Origin: Pterobdella sp. o SKG-2022
Taxonomy: Eukaryota; Annelida; Clitellata; Hirudinida; Piscicolidae
Assembly: GCA_964035795.1 (NCBI GenBank)
Contig: OZ038322.1
Location: 23,642,359 to 23,706,358, forward strand
DNA: 64,000 bases
Direction: 5' to 3'
The notes beneath the pieces were generated by a model. The model worked only from the letters and a program-made list of their open reading frames with translations. It did no database searches and was not told the DNA's origin. Numbering within the stretch: position 1 is the first letter of the stretch; the number at the start of each line of letters is the position of its first letter. A program made the position numbers and the translations under genes. This document shows positions 12,945-24,300 of this stretch, piece by piece.

Positions 12945-13927
12945 ATGGAGTTTCAGAGAATAAGATCCCAATCAGAGAGTGCTACAGAGAACCTTAAACC
13001 TTCTGGGACCGAAAAAGAAAAAAACAAAAGTGAAAGAGTTGTAGTGTGCGCTGTTGATGCCAGTCCCCATTCCAAAAATGCCTTCAAATGTGAGTCGAAA
13101 ATATTCTTTTTCTCTTCTTGTAAATTTGATTATTTTCTTAAGATGCAGAAAGAGCGTTACCTAAGAACGAGTATGATGAAGAAGAATTTTAAAAATAAAA
13201 TATTGATACACCTTATGCACTGAATAAGTTAAAATTTTCAAACCAAGGGTACTTGAAGAATATATGGAAACCTAGCGACTTCGTAGTTGTGGCTTACTGC
13301 CCTGAAGTGCCTCATATGCCTTACCTTTCTTTCAGAAGTTTCTTCATTTAATAAATCATTAACGATTCTTCAATTCAATATACTATTTTCTTAATAGTAA
13401 GGATTTTATTTATTAAATATTTATATGATTTTGAAAAGAATAGATTTTGTCTTCAATTTGTGTTACTTCGCAATATCAAATTTGAGTATAATTTACTACA
13501 TCACCTCTTTAATCAGATGCAGCTTTAAGCTCAGTATGAACTTAACTTTTCAGAGGGAATAACATTACCGGTGGAAAAGTGGAAAGAAATCATGGAAGAA
13601 GTTCATCATAGAACGTGGAAATTAGAAGAAGAATATGAATTAGAATGCAGAAAAAAAAAGGTTCGATTCTTTTTCCTACCAATCATATCATTCTATCTCA
13701 TGTCAAAAAATTTTTATCTTCAGTTAAGCTACAAAATGGTGGCAGAAAATGATGCCCAGGCTGGTGAGGCCATATTGAAAGTGATTGGCAAAGAAAAGGC
13801 AGACATGGTTGTGATGGGAACGAGAGGAATGGGTAAGATTAAGAGGATTCTTTTGGGTAGTGTGAGTGAGTTTGTGTTGAGGCATTCTCCAATTCCTACC
13901 GTTGTCGTTCCCGCTCATTTTCATTGA
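12945..13927 (+). CDS. Universal stress protein (UspA family), four exons
   Basis: Exons are 12945-13089, 13248-13337, 13554-13660 and 13724-13927. Phases agree throughout and give 181 residues, near the usual length of an animal Usp. The N-terminus carries about 30 charged residues, then RVVVCAVDASPHSKNAF (strand 1 and the adenine-binding Asp). Exon 2 reads WYLKNIW...VVVAYCPE, the second strand region. The last exon holds DMVVMGTRGMGKIKRILLGS, the G-2x-G-9x-G(S/T) ATP-binding loop, then SEFVLRHSPIPTVVVP. These proteins bind ATP or AMP and are linked to stress survival in bacteria, plants and some invertebrates. Exon 2 was recognised only by translation, and its donor (A|GTTTCT) is weak. The 63-base third intron keeps frame, so retention would be silent. 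Family assignment is firm; the physiological role is unknown. Confidence 0.9.
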
Positions 13928-14070
13928 AAGTATGTCAGGTTAAATCCTTTCTTTATAAGGTGCCCTGATTAACTTAAAGTTCGTCTAAAAACACGCTGGT
14001 TTGTGAAGTTTAATATTGAAGCTTTTTGAGTTTTTAAACATATTTTCGTTATTTTTTTTGTTTCGCCTTA

Positions 14071-14076
14071 AATAAA
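14071..14076 (+). terminator. Possible poly(A) signal of the stress protein gene
   Basis: AATAAA lies 144 bases after the stop at 13927. The position is reasonable for a short 3' UTR, but this hexamer is frequent by chance in DNA this rich in A and T. Confidence 0.35.
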
Positions 14077-14332
14077 AATTGAAAGTTTGAGTTCTTTCGA
14101 GTTCTTTTAAGCCTACCTGGTCTTTTATAAGATTTAGACATTTTTAAATTTCATTAAATTTGAGCATATGAAGCTTTTCTGTCTGAACTTGGAAACACGT
14201 TTATTGTGAGAATAATTCTCAATTTCAGGCCAGGTAATAACCGGACCGCTGGATTTAAATAAGATAATTTAAAATTTTCACCATAACAGCAGCAAAAACC
14301 AGAATATCAACATTAAACTATCAAATATCACA

Positions 14333-14760
14333 GAAATCAAAAGAAATAGTTGAAAAAAGAAATAGATATATTTCAAAATATTACCCACTCATCTATTTAA
14401 ACCGTAAGGTTTGTGGAAGCACATAGAAAAAAACGTATTTTTCTCAGAGCTTTTATCAAAAGTTGCGCACACACTGTTGTCAAGAGAGTGGAATACTTAT
14501 GAAATGCAAGTGGGAAACATTATTTGCTGATGTAGTATATTAATTTGAAATCAAAAGAAATAGTTGAAAAAAGAAATAGATATATTTCAAAATATTACCC
14601 ACTCATCTATTTAAACCGTAAGGTTTGTGGAAGCACATAGAAAAAAACGTATTTTTCTCAGAGCTTTTATCAAAAGTTGCGCACACACTGTTGTCAAGAG
14701 AGTGGAATACTTATGAAATGCAAGTGGGAAACATTATTTGCTGATGTAGTATATTAATTT
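14333..14760. repeat. Perfect tandem duplication, 2 x 214 bp
   Basis: Bases 14333-14546 and 14547-14760 read identically over the full 214 bases by eye. The unit has no open frame or recognised motif. Identity in non-coding DNA implies a very recent duplication or an assembly error. It lies between the 3' ends of the stress protein gene and the aminotransferase gene. Confidence 0.92.
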
Positions 14761-15011
14761 GATTTTTTTGGACATTTAAAAATACTTCATGTAATATAAC
14801 CATCAATACGACAAATAGAACGTGGAAAAATTTTTAACGGAGATACTATACAATTTCAATCGGTACCAGCATTTGAAAATAATCAAAATAACGCAAAAAA
14901 AAACAATTCAATAAATAAAAGGAATGTTAAAACCATTATTGTAAAGTAGAAAAATTAGCAGCTAAAAATTTCCTACCTTATTTTGAAAATACAAACTGTA
15001 TTCTAAAAACA

Positions 15012-18000
15012 TTACATTTTACATTTGTTGGAAAACTTTCCATTCACCAGAGCATCACTCACAATATTACATAATTCATCGGAAACACCCGTCAAAGAGT
15101 CATTGTCGTATGATTTATCTTCACATGAACTTTTCTTATAAGATTCATGCGAAATCTCACTTTTAAAATGATTATCAGCAGTGAATTGAGCTTTTTTGAA
15201 ACAGGGTCCCAAGTCACATTTCATTACATCTTCATGTGGTTTCGAAGGGGCCTGGCTGTCATTCTCATGCTGGTAACTAACATTTTTAAAACTGGGAATT
15301 TTAGAAAGCTCTTCAGAGTTGGTAGACTGATGAGAGATGATGTTGTATTGAGCGAGTACTTCAGAGAGAACTCCGCATATGCGGTCAATCTGAGTGAAAG
15401 GCACCGTTTTGTTTATGGGCAAGTATACTACATGGTTGATTAAAAACTCTGCTTGAGTCAACCCCTGTTTATCATGAAAAACATTTGCATCATCAATTAT
15501 TGTCTCTGTGGCTTCTTTCATGATTTTTGATTGCTTAAAAGAAGTTTTCAGAGGTATGGATTTTTCTAATATGAATGAGCTGGGTGGAAGGTTGTTAGTA
15601 GATTCTTTATGAGTGGCAGTCCTATGAAGAGAGGCATCCGAGGGTACGAAGTTTAGCTGAGTGGCTCCTTGGTAGGCGTCGATTCCTCTCTTGGATAGCT
15701 CCTGAGTCACATAACCAGGGTCCTCCTAGCGAAACAATTGCATGAGTTTTAAACACTTTATTATCGAACCTAGATATAAAATACGTATTTTGCAAAATTG
15801 ATATTGATTCGCCTATGAAATTTAAAATCGTTCTATATATCACACCTGGGAGATAAATTATTTAACGAAAAAGTGTGAATTTCACATCAATCATCACCAA
15901 ATAAACGGAGTTTCAATAATTTTTTATTGATACACCATAACATATGGCTTTACTGAATATATTTTAGTACAAATTAATATTATTTTGGAAATATAGTTTT
16001 TGCAATTTTCACCTTTTGAAACTTACATTATCTTTTTTGAATTTAGGGACTGAAGCAAAAGCTGGCGGCATAAGATGGTTTGGTGATGTAATGAAAAGGA
16101 ATGAGAAAATAAAAAAAACTACTTTTCAAGTGATGGTTTCAAAAAATGGTAGGCCAAAACTTAATTAGAAAAAAAAAAAGTGCCAAAAATTTAGTAAAGT
16201 TGGTCTCAAAGAAAATGCTTTAGATAAAAAAGTGGAGATTAGAAGTATATAAATATGCAAAAAAATTTTTGTAAATGGTGTAAACCTGGCACTTTGGGTA
16301 TAAAGGGGATCAAAATGGATTTAAAATCTTGGTATCTATCTTTATTGGTTAAGCATTTGATTATTGGAAAATAAATTTTGAGCTCGAGGAATTTTGATTT
16401 TATATTTAAATGCAAAATTAATCATTAAAGATTATAATATTTTAAAATAAAAACAGTTAATACAAATCAGCTGTTTGAAAAAAATCAAAATAAAAAATGT
16501 GAATTAGTAAATTGATTTACTTTTTCTTATTGATTATATTTAATTTGACGAAACACTGCAAAACTTGTTATTTTAAACAAATCTTTTCAACAACATGTTT
16601 TCATCCTCAGGTTTGTTCGAATAAACTATAAAAACATCTCTAATTATTTCTCTCACCTGTTTTTTCATCAGTTTCTATTGAGGCTACCATTATTATTACT
16701 GCCTACTTTGGGTACTTCTCAACCCATAAGTCTCATGCTGAGTATATCAGCATTATGTTTTTGCATTCCTACCTATCCAGCTCGAAGATTATGGCAAAAA
16801 TAACAAAATAATAATTTTAAAAATATATCAAAATGAGGTAGAAAAGATGTGCCAAACAAAAAATATGTGAAGCTTACCACAATCACAGGGAAAAGCCAAT
16901 GATTACGATGGACAGCATTAATTCCTACAGGCAGTGCTTGAAGAGGTAGTTGGAAAAGGGCATACTCAGCTTTCATGTTAATGTTGTGAAGATCTTGTTG
17001 GTTAAAAGATCGTAGTCGAGAGGCGAGTGTTCGAAGAAGTGCAAGACAAGGTCTTTGTCGAACTCGTTGTAACATTTGAACAGGGAAACCTCTCAACAAC
17101 TTGATGACTTGTTCTTGGTGATTAATGTTCAGCAAATATGAAAGGAATATGCCAGGTTTCACTATAGAGGAACAATTCAACATTGTTGACACCAACAAGT
17201 ACTTGAACAACTGCTCAAAATTATAATAGAATATATTATTATTAAATAAGAATTTATAAAATTAAATGAATAAAAAATAATCTACTAACCCGTGTGAAAT
17301 AATCGGTATGTGTCTGTCTGGGATATGTTTTATATTTGTTATGTATTCTAGCATACAGATCTTCATTTTTAACTCTCAATAAAGCCCCTCCAAAAGCAGT
17401 AAAATTTTTAATCGGCCCAAATGAAAACAAAGAAAGATCTGCATCTGAATGGCCAAGGTTTTGGGGCCCACTATATCCCTCAGCCCAATCTTCAACCAAC
17501 AGCAAATTATATTTTTTTGCTATTTCAATAAAGGGACTCATATCATAACCCCTTCCATAAATGTTGGCTAGAAGCAAAAAACGAGTTTTTGATGTGATGA
17601 GAGAAGGTATGAGATCAATTCTAGGAGTCATGTTATCTATGTTGATATCAAGGGACACAATATTTAGTCCATAAGAATGAAGTAGAACAACCATGTCTGG
17701 AATGTTGATGGCAGACATTATAACTTCAGAAGCTATAGGGAACTTTTTTACTTCTAGAAATAACTGCAAACCACTTCTGACAGAAAGACATGGCAAAATA
17801 TAGCCTTTGTTTGATGAACATATAAATTTTATATCTTTTAAAACTTCCTCTTCTTTTTCTTCATTCTGATTTTCAAAACACCACCAAGCTGCTTTCATGA
17901 AATGCTTCCAATTAGCATCTGTAATTCAAACAACTTCCTCATGATTTATCATTTAGACTTTAATGAAATTTCTCACCGATACAAACAGATGTATAAGGCA

Positions 18001-18019
18001 CTATATCTTTGTAATACAT
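15012..18019 (-). CDS. DegT/DnrJ/EryC1/StrS-like PLP aminotransferase, four exons
   Basis: Exons on the minus strand are 18019-17977, 17918-17290, 17210-16878 and 15725-15012. Phases agree and predict 572 residues. Exon 1 gives MYYKDIVPYTSVCI and continues into DANWKHFMKAAWW. Family signs are RSGLQLFL (cofactor phosphate region), YGLNIVSLDIN, LLLANIYGRGYDMSP, LLVEDWAEGYSGP (Asp near residue 158, which pairs with the pyridine nitrogen) and FSFGPIKNFTAFGGALL (Lys near 185, the likely PLP lysine). Exon 3 ends in WLFPVIV and exon 4 starts EDPGYVTQELSKRGIDAYQGATQL, the C-terminal small domain. About 115 residues after CGVLSEVL are polar and unlike the family. Bacterial relatives aminate nucleotide-linked keto-sugars; the substrate here is unknown. 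The gene starts 312 bases after the GLYR1 stop on the same strand. Exon 3 could instead begin three bases earlier. Confidence 0.82.
16045..16260 (+). mobile_element. LINE-G: decayed LINE tail fragment in aminotransferase intron 3
   Basis: Plus-strand translation reads GGIRWFGDVMKRNEK, then SKNGRPKLN, a stop, and KVGLKENALDKKVE. This matches the C-terminal tail of animal LINEs (RWFGHVMRR, GRPK, DLGL...A.DR..W). It is short, interrupted by stops and in the opposite orientation to the host gene. It lies in the intron between exons 3 and 4 (16877-15726). Confidence 0.6.
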
Positions 18020-18331
18020 AAGTCAGCCGATTTACGTTTGAATCATTTTGCAATAAACTATCTCACTTCTTTTCACTTAAGTCTCATGCTTTATAAACAT
18101 GACTAAATTATATATACCACAAATGATTTATTAATTATTATTATTTTAAATTATAAATAAATAAAAATTCAAAAAACACTTCAATTCCAAAATAATAAAA
18201 ATTTCAACAGCCGAAAATTTGAAACAATTTAAGGTAGCATTAATTTAAAAGTAAAGTGATTATAAGACATACACGACATAGATACATTATAAGTGACAAT
18301 CCAAAAAATGAGTGTCAAAATATATTAAAAT
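18020..18331 (-). other. Spacer between GLYR1 stop and aminotransferase start
   Basis: 312 bases separate two genes on the same strand. Minus-strand AATAAA occurs within it, so GLYR1 could be polyadenylated here. I see no clear splice acceptor just upstream of the ATG at 18019. The close same-strand spacing allows either a short independent promoter or co-transcription; the sequence does not decide. Confidence 0.45.
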
Positions 18332-21300
18332 TTATAGATCAGCTGCTCTGTACAATGAGGCTATATCATCTTCACTGTAACCTTTCGCTTTGGCTTTTTT
18401 GAACAGCTGAATAAAAAATATTTTTAAATATCAAAATTTAAAGATTAATTTGAATTTATCAGATTTATTTGACAGCTTGAAAGTTAATTAGTTTTTAGCA
18501 GATTTTTTTTGAGTATGAAAGTCATGCATCCCTATAAAAAGTTATTCAAGATGAAAAACTAATTCTAAATTCATTAAGAGCTTAATGAGTTTATTAAAAC
18601 TTCAATACATTTGAAAAATAATTTTTGATATTGCATAACTTATTTTTGACTTCAGAAAGCATAGCTACCATCATTGATCTACGAAATCGTTGATAATCTA
18701 TCAAAACATGCTGACGTTCCATCATTCTAAATGAGACATTTCAAGAGCACAACTGAAGTTTACCGAAACTTATCGTTGTTTTTCCTAAAACTAACTTACA
18801 TTAAAAAATATTTACATTATCATTGATAATTTGACATCTTATATAAAACTTCGTGCAGTTAAAAAAAACTTATTTTCTGTTTTTATGAAAAAAAACTTCA
18901 TCGTCAATTAAATTCATTCAATGTTATAACCACATCATCACCATCATCATTATCATTTTATTATAGTCAGCATCTTTCCCTTTTCCAAGAGGTTACTGAC
19001 TTCTTTCCATGACCTAACCCTCTCCCTCTATTTCACCCTGACATAGCCATCTTTAAGAACTAATCCAAGCCCACGACAAAGGTTTTCCATCATCCCTTTC
19101 CAGGTTAACCTTGGCCTTCCCCTTCCGCTACTACCTACAACCTCAAACTTCCACGCCTGTTTGACACAGTCGTCATCCTCTTTCCTTACTACATGACCCA
19201 GCCATCTCAAACTCCCTTGCCTCACCACTTCAATGATCGTACTATCCAACCCCAAGCTAACCATCAACTCCTTTGTACTCACGCCATCAGCTAGCTGCAC
19301 ACCACACCTCATTCTAAACATCCGTTTTTCTGCTCTTCTCTAAATACTCTCTTCAACGGATCTTACTACCCAGGTTTCCGAGCCATATGTCATGATAGGC
19401 CTCACACATGTCCTATAAATTTGTCCTTTAATATTCCATATATGTCTTTTAACACATAACATAGAAGACACACTGTTGAATGCCTTCCAACCCAACCTTT
19501 CCGGTACCAACTTCTTTCTCAGCGCCCATTCAATCACCTTTCTTGGTACCCGATCAAAAGCCTTCTCCAAATCAACAAAACAGATAAAAAGCTTCCTATT
19601 CTTCTCAAGGTAGCTTTCCTACATTGTCCTAAGAATAAAAATAGCGTCCACTGTACTTTTGCCAGGCAAAAACCAAATTGCATTTGGTCAACTTTCACTA
19701 ACCTTCTTAACCTCTTCTCCAGCAACCTTTCCACAACTTTCATACCATGCTCTGAAAGCTTTACAACTCGATTGCTCACACAGTCCATAACGCTACCCTT
19801 CTTATAAATGGGAACAACTGTACTTATTCTCCAGTCATGAGGCATATCCATTCCATTGAGGATTTCATTTGCTTTTTGTAAAATAACTTGCTTACCATGT
19901 GGAGAAGCAGCTAGGTGCTCCTTGACAATTCCAGTTGGACCACTGGCCTTGCCATTCTTCATGATTCCTAGCGCTCTTTCCACTTCATTCATAGCAAATG
20001 GTTCCATGAGACCTTCAACCACTTCTACATTCACCATCCCATCCCATGGATTCTCCTCATTCATGATGGCCTCCATGTGCTCCTTCCACACTCTCTTCCG
20101 ACCATCCTCGGCAAATACAATCTTCCCATTTTCGTCTTTAATGCAATTATTACCTGCTAAGTCGTTTGCTTCTTTCTTCATCATTCTCATTCTATGGAAT
20201 ACGACATTTCTGTCATTCCGTATCTCTTCCATCTCTTTCACTGCCTCATTCTTCATTGCCTCAGCAACAGCTCTCTTGGCTTTCTTTTTGTCAAAGAGAT
20301 AGCAAGATTTATTTTCAGCCGATGGAAGTTGCTTCCACCTCTGAAAACTTTTCCTCTTCTCTGAGATGGCTTTTTGCACATCCTGATTCCACCACCAAGT
20401 TTCACCGTGCTGAGGCTTACCTTTACTCGTACCACACACCTCTTCAGCAGCTTTAAGCACGAAAGACTTAAACATGCATTTTGTTCATGGCATTTCTCAT
20501 ACAATACCTCCATTTTTTCCAAAAATTTTGTTTTGATATCTTCGTTCAAAAGTTTCCATACTTTTGTGCGATATTCCTTTTTAGCACAGCTACTTCGGGC
20601 ATTTTTAAGCTACCTTCAGAAGCTTATGCTGAAACTCACCTCCAATTACTCTTACATCCATCAGAAACTTCCTCTGCCTCTTTTTCATCAACACAAAGTC
20701 AATCTCTGTCCCACTACAGCCCCCATTAAAAGTTACCTTCCTACTATCCTTTTTCTTGAACCAACTATTACCCACACACAGATCCTTTTCAACACAAAAT
20801 TCTAAGAGCAATCTACCCTCCAAGTTTCTCTTGCCTATTCCGAAACCTCCATGAACACCTTCAAACCCATCAACATCTTTGCCAATGTATCCATTGAAGT
20901 CTTCTAAGCAAATCAAAACTTCATTTGCATTTTCCACTTCACACCCTCTTGCCATCTCCCCATAAAACTTCTCCTTTTCACTCATCAATCTTCCACATTG
21001 TGTTCATACACGCAAACAATTCTTACAACCTTTTTACCAAAAATAATTACCACTACCATTACCCTATCTGATATCCTATTTATTTCCACAACATTTATAC
21101 ATAAATCCTCTGTAACTAATATTCCTACACCACCTATCTTATCTTCATTACCAGACCACCATAGTTCGAACCTTTTACCTGAGCTACCTACAAACTTTGA
21201 ACTCATGCCTCTCCACCTCACTTCTTGGATGCAGCAAATACCAACCTCCCTCCTCACTAACTTTTCACACAACTCCATAATCTTTCCATTTAATGAACCA

Positions 21301-24300
21301 ATATTATAACTACCAAAAAAAAAGACCTCCCAAAAGAACAAGAAGAAAAAGAAGAAAGCCCAAGGATTCTTAGCACCTTCTGCCCATTCAAGAGCTGCTG
21401 GGGACTGAGAGCCATTGCTTTATTTTGTATATTCATGGAAAAATTTGTGGAGCAAAAAAGTGCTCGATGGAGCATGCCCTTGCTTCCACTTCATAGCCGA
21501 ATTCTTATTTATTTCGACAAACCCAAAAACCAAATGTTTGAGTTTTTGACTTTGTGACATTATTGTCAACAGGTCAAAGAAAATAGTTTCATTAATATCC
21601 TTTATAAAACCATGGCGACGATGAAGTGAAAATTCATCAAATCAAGAACCATAAAAACCATCATAGATATAACTCGATTGAAAGCAACGGCCTATTACGT
21701 CGAAAAAAAAACTTTTGAAACAGGTTTTATTCCACCAATGGTGAAGCTAATAATGAGGATATGAAAAAATGTGTTAAAACCTCATTAACGGCAGAACTGA
21801 CGTGAAGAGCTTGTTGGACCGAGTCTGATAGGTGAATAGCTAATCTCATTTCTTTTTGCATCACTTGCAATTTACAACTTGGTTCAGACACATTTTGTTG
21901 AATCATGTCTGTGAAGGTAATGCACAGAAATGTGTGAAACTTTAATTAAGCAAACTCATTTGAAATAAAAAATATTTTGATATATTTAAAATTTAAACTT
22001 ACAGAATGAAGAGATAAAATAACAACCAAAAATTCTAATTGATTTTATCCATCTATTTGATACTATCGTCATCAAAAGCTTTCCCTTCAAGGAGCAGCTG
22101 CTAAAATAAACTCATAAGACTCCTACCCATGCCTTTTTCTTGCAGAAAACGTGAGTTGGCAGATGATTGAGAGACCAGCCTCATCACCTCCCTGTTATCG
22201 AGACCAAGCTTGGTGGACAGGGCCAGGCACTCGGCAAGGGCTGCTAAAGATGATCCACATATCAATGTTATCACCAGCTTCATCTTCGTACTTGTACCGA
22301 TTTCTCCTGTTTGCAAAAAATATTTTTTACAGATGGGATGAAAAAAAAGGCCATCAAAAAATGAAAATGGTAAGAGGCTGGACAATGTAAATGTTTTGAG
22401 GTATTATAAAGACTATTTTTTATTTTTTTAAAATTCAACTTATGAAAAAACAACAGAAAAACACTTTATTCAACAAAAAGAAATATAACAATTGATAACA
22501 TAACTATAAAAAAAACTATTATCAAACTATTCAACAATAAAACTTCAAATTATGAGGATTTAAAGAACACTTGAAGAAAAATTTTTATTGAGCTAAAATT
22601 TTCAACAAATAAAACCTTGTCATAATTCATTGTTAAATCAGAAAAATAAAAAAAAACGCATCTAACCAAGATAGAACCTATATCTGCTGATGGATTGGAA
22701 GCACGAAAAGCAATCGTCATACAAGGAGTGATCTCCTGATGCCAAGACCACCATGTGTCCACTCAACGCTAGCAGTCTGTTGCCCACCAGTGGTGCCTCC
22801 AAGAACCGTCCTCCCTTGCTCACTATCGCCTGGTCATGAGATGTCACTTCTTTATATGCCATTCATTGGTCATACATGATGAATGGAGTTTAGTTGTCAA
22901 TGTCGAATGCAGGATAAATGGCTCAGCGAGAAAGCCGATGAGATCCAATTTTATGCTGATTGCAATGACCTGAAGAACTTCTACAGTGCACTTAAGACTG
23001 TCTACAGTCCCACTTCGTCTGTATCATCTCCCCTCTTCAACGCAGATGGAAACATACTGATCACAGACAAGGAGAAAGTTCTTGAACGATGGGCAGAGCA
23101 CTTCAGTTGTGTTCTCAACCGTCCTTCCACCATTAACGAGGAAGCGATCGCAAGACTGCCCCAAGTCCCAATCAAGCACTCTCTTGCCGACGTTCCTACT
23201 GTAGCAGAAGTAGAAAAAGCAGTGAAGCGGCTTTCAAGTGGAAAGGCACCCGGCGCTGACTCCATCCCTGCGGAAATTTACGCCTTTGGAGGCCCACTCA
23301 TGATCAGGAAGCTTTTTGAACTATTCCAGTCTATGTGGAACCAAGAGCTTATCCCGCAAGAACTAAAAGATGCTTCTATAGTCCACCTATACAAGCGCAA
23401 AGAAAATCGTCAATCGTGCGATAACTATTGTGGCATATCGCCACTCTCTATCGCCGGGAAGATCTTGGCAAAAGTTCTGCTGAACCGCTTGATTGATCAC
23501 CTGGAAGACGGCTTATTGCCTGAAAGTCAGTGTGGGTTTAGACCGGGGCGCAGCACAGCAGATATGATCTTCGCAGCACGTCAACTCCAGGAGAAGTGTC
23601 AAGAGCAAAACGTTGGTCTCTACACCACTTTTGTAGACCTGACGAAGGCCTTCGATACTGTCTGCAGAAAAGGGCTTTGGGAGATCATGGCCAAGTTCGG
23701 CTGTCCTGCTAAGTTTATTACTCAAGGGTCAGGCAGTTCCATGACGGCATGCAAGCCAGCGTACAGGATGATGGGAAGTACTCGAAGCCATTTCCGGTCA
23801 CAAACGGCGTGAAACAGGGCTGCGTTCTTGCTCCAATTCTCTTCAGTATGATGTTTTCAGCCATGCTGACTGACGCTTTTCGCTCTGGTGACATCGACTA
23901 CAAATTCCGAACTGATGGGAAGCTGTTCAACTTGCGTAGGCTTCAGGCAAAAACCAAAGTTCAGAAAGACATTGCCCGAGACTTTTTATATGCTGACGAC
24001 TGCGCATTGAATACTGGCACACAGTCTAACATGCAGGAAAGCATGAACGGGTTTGCCAAAGCCTGTGACGACTTTGGCCTGACAATAAGTATCAAGAAAA
24101 CCGAAGTGATGTACCAGCCTGCTCCTAATGCTCTCTACTCAGAACCAGTTATCACGGTCAACGGCGAGAAGCTTACAGTGACAGAAAAGTTCATTTATCT
24201 TGGCAGCACACTGTCACGGTCTGTCAGTATCGATGAGAAGGTATCCTACAGAATCGCTAGAGCCAGCTCGGCTTTTGGCAGACTCAGAGAGAAGGTGTGG

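Larger units (their letters stand above)
18932..21500 (-). mobile_element. LINE-C: non-LTR retrotransposon with internal RT deletion, in last GLYR1 intron
   Basis: Minus-strand order is endonuclease (about 21341-20605), RT fingers (20475-19534), deletion, thumb (19540-19340) and tail (19321-19028). The 3' end runs into an imperfect TGA/ATG microsatellite near 18932-18960. GC content is clearly higher than in the flanks, as expected of a fairly recent arrival. It lies in GLYR1 intron 11 in the same orientation as the gene. The 5' limit is not seen; coding-like sequence continues to about 21475. Frames are broken repeatedly. Confidence 0.87.

Noticed and set aside
17254..17898. Serine palmitoyltransferase-like PLP enzyme
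   Set aside because: First impression only. The order VEDWAEGY then FSFGPIK, and the C-terminal small domain in exons 3-4, fit the DegT/StrS family better.
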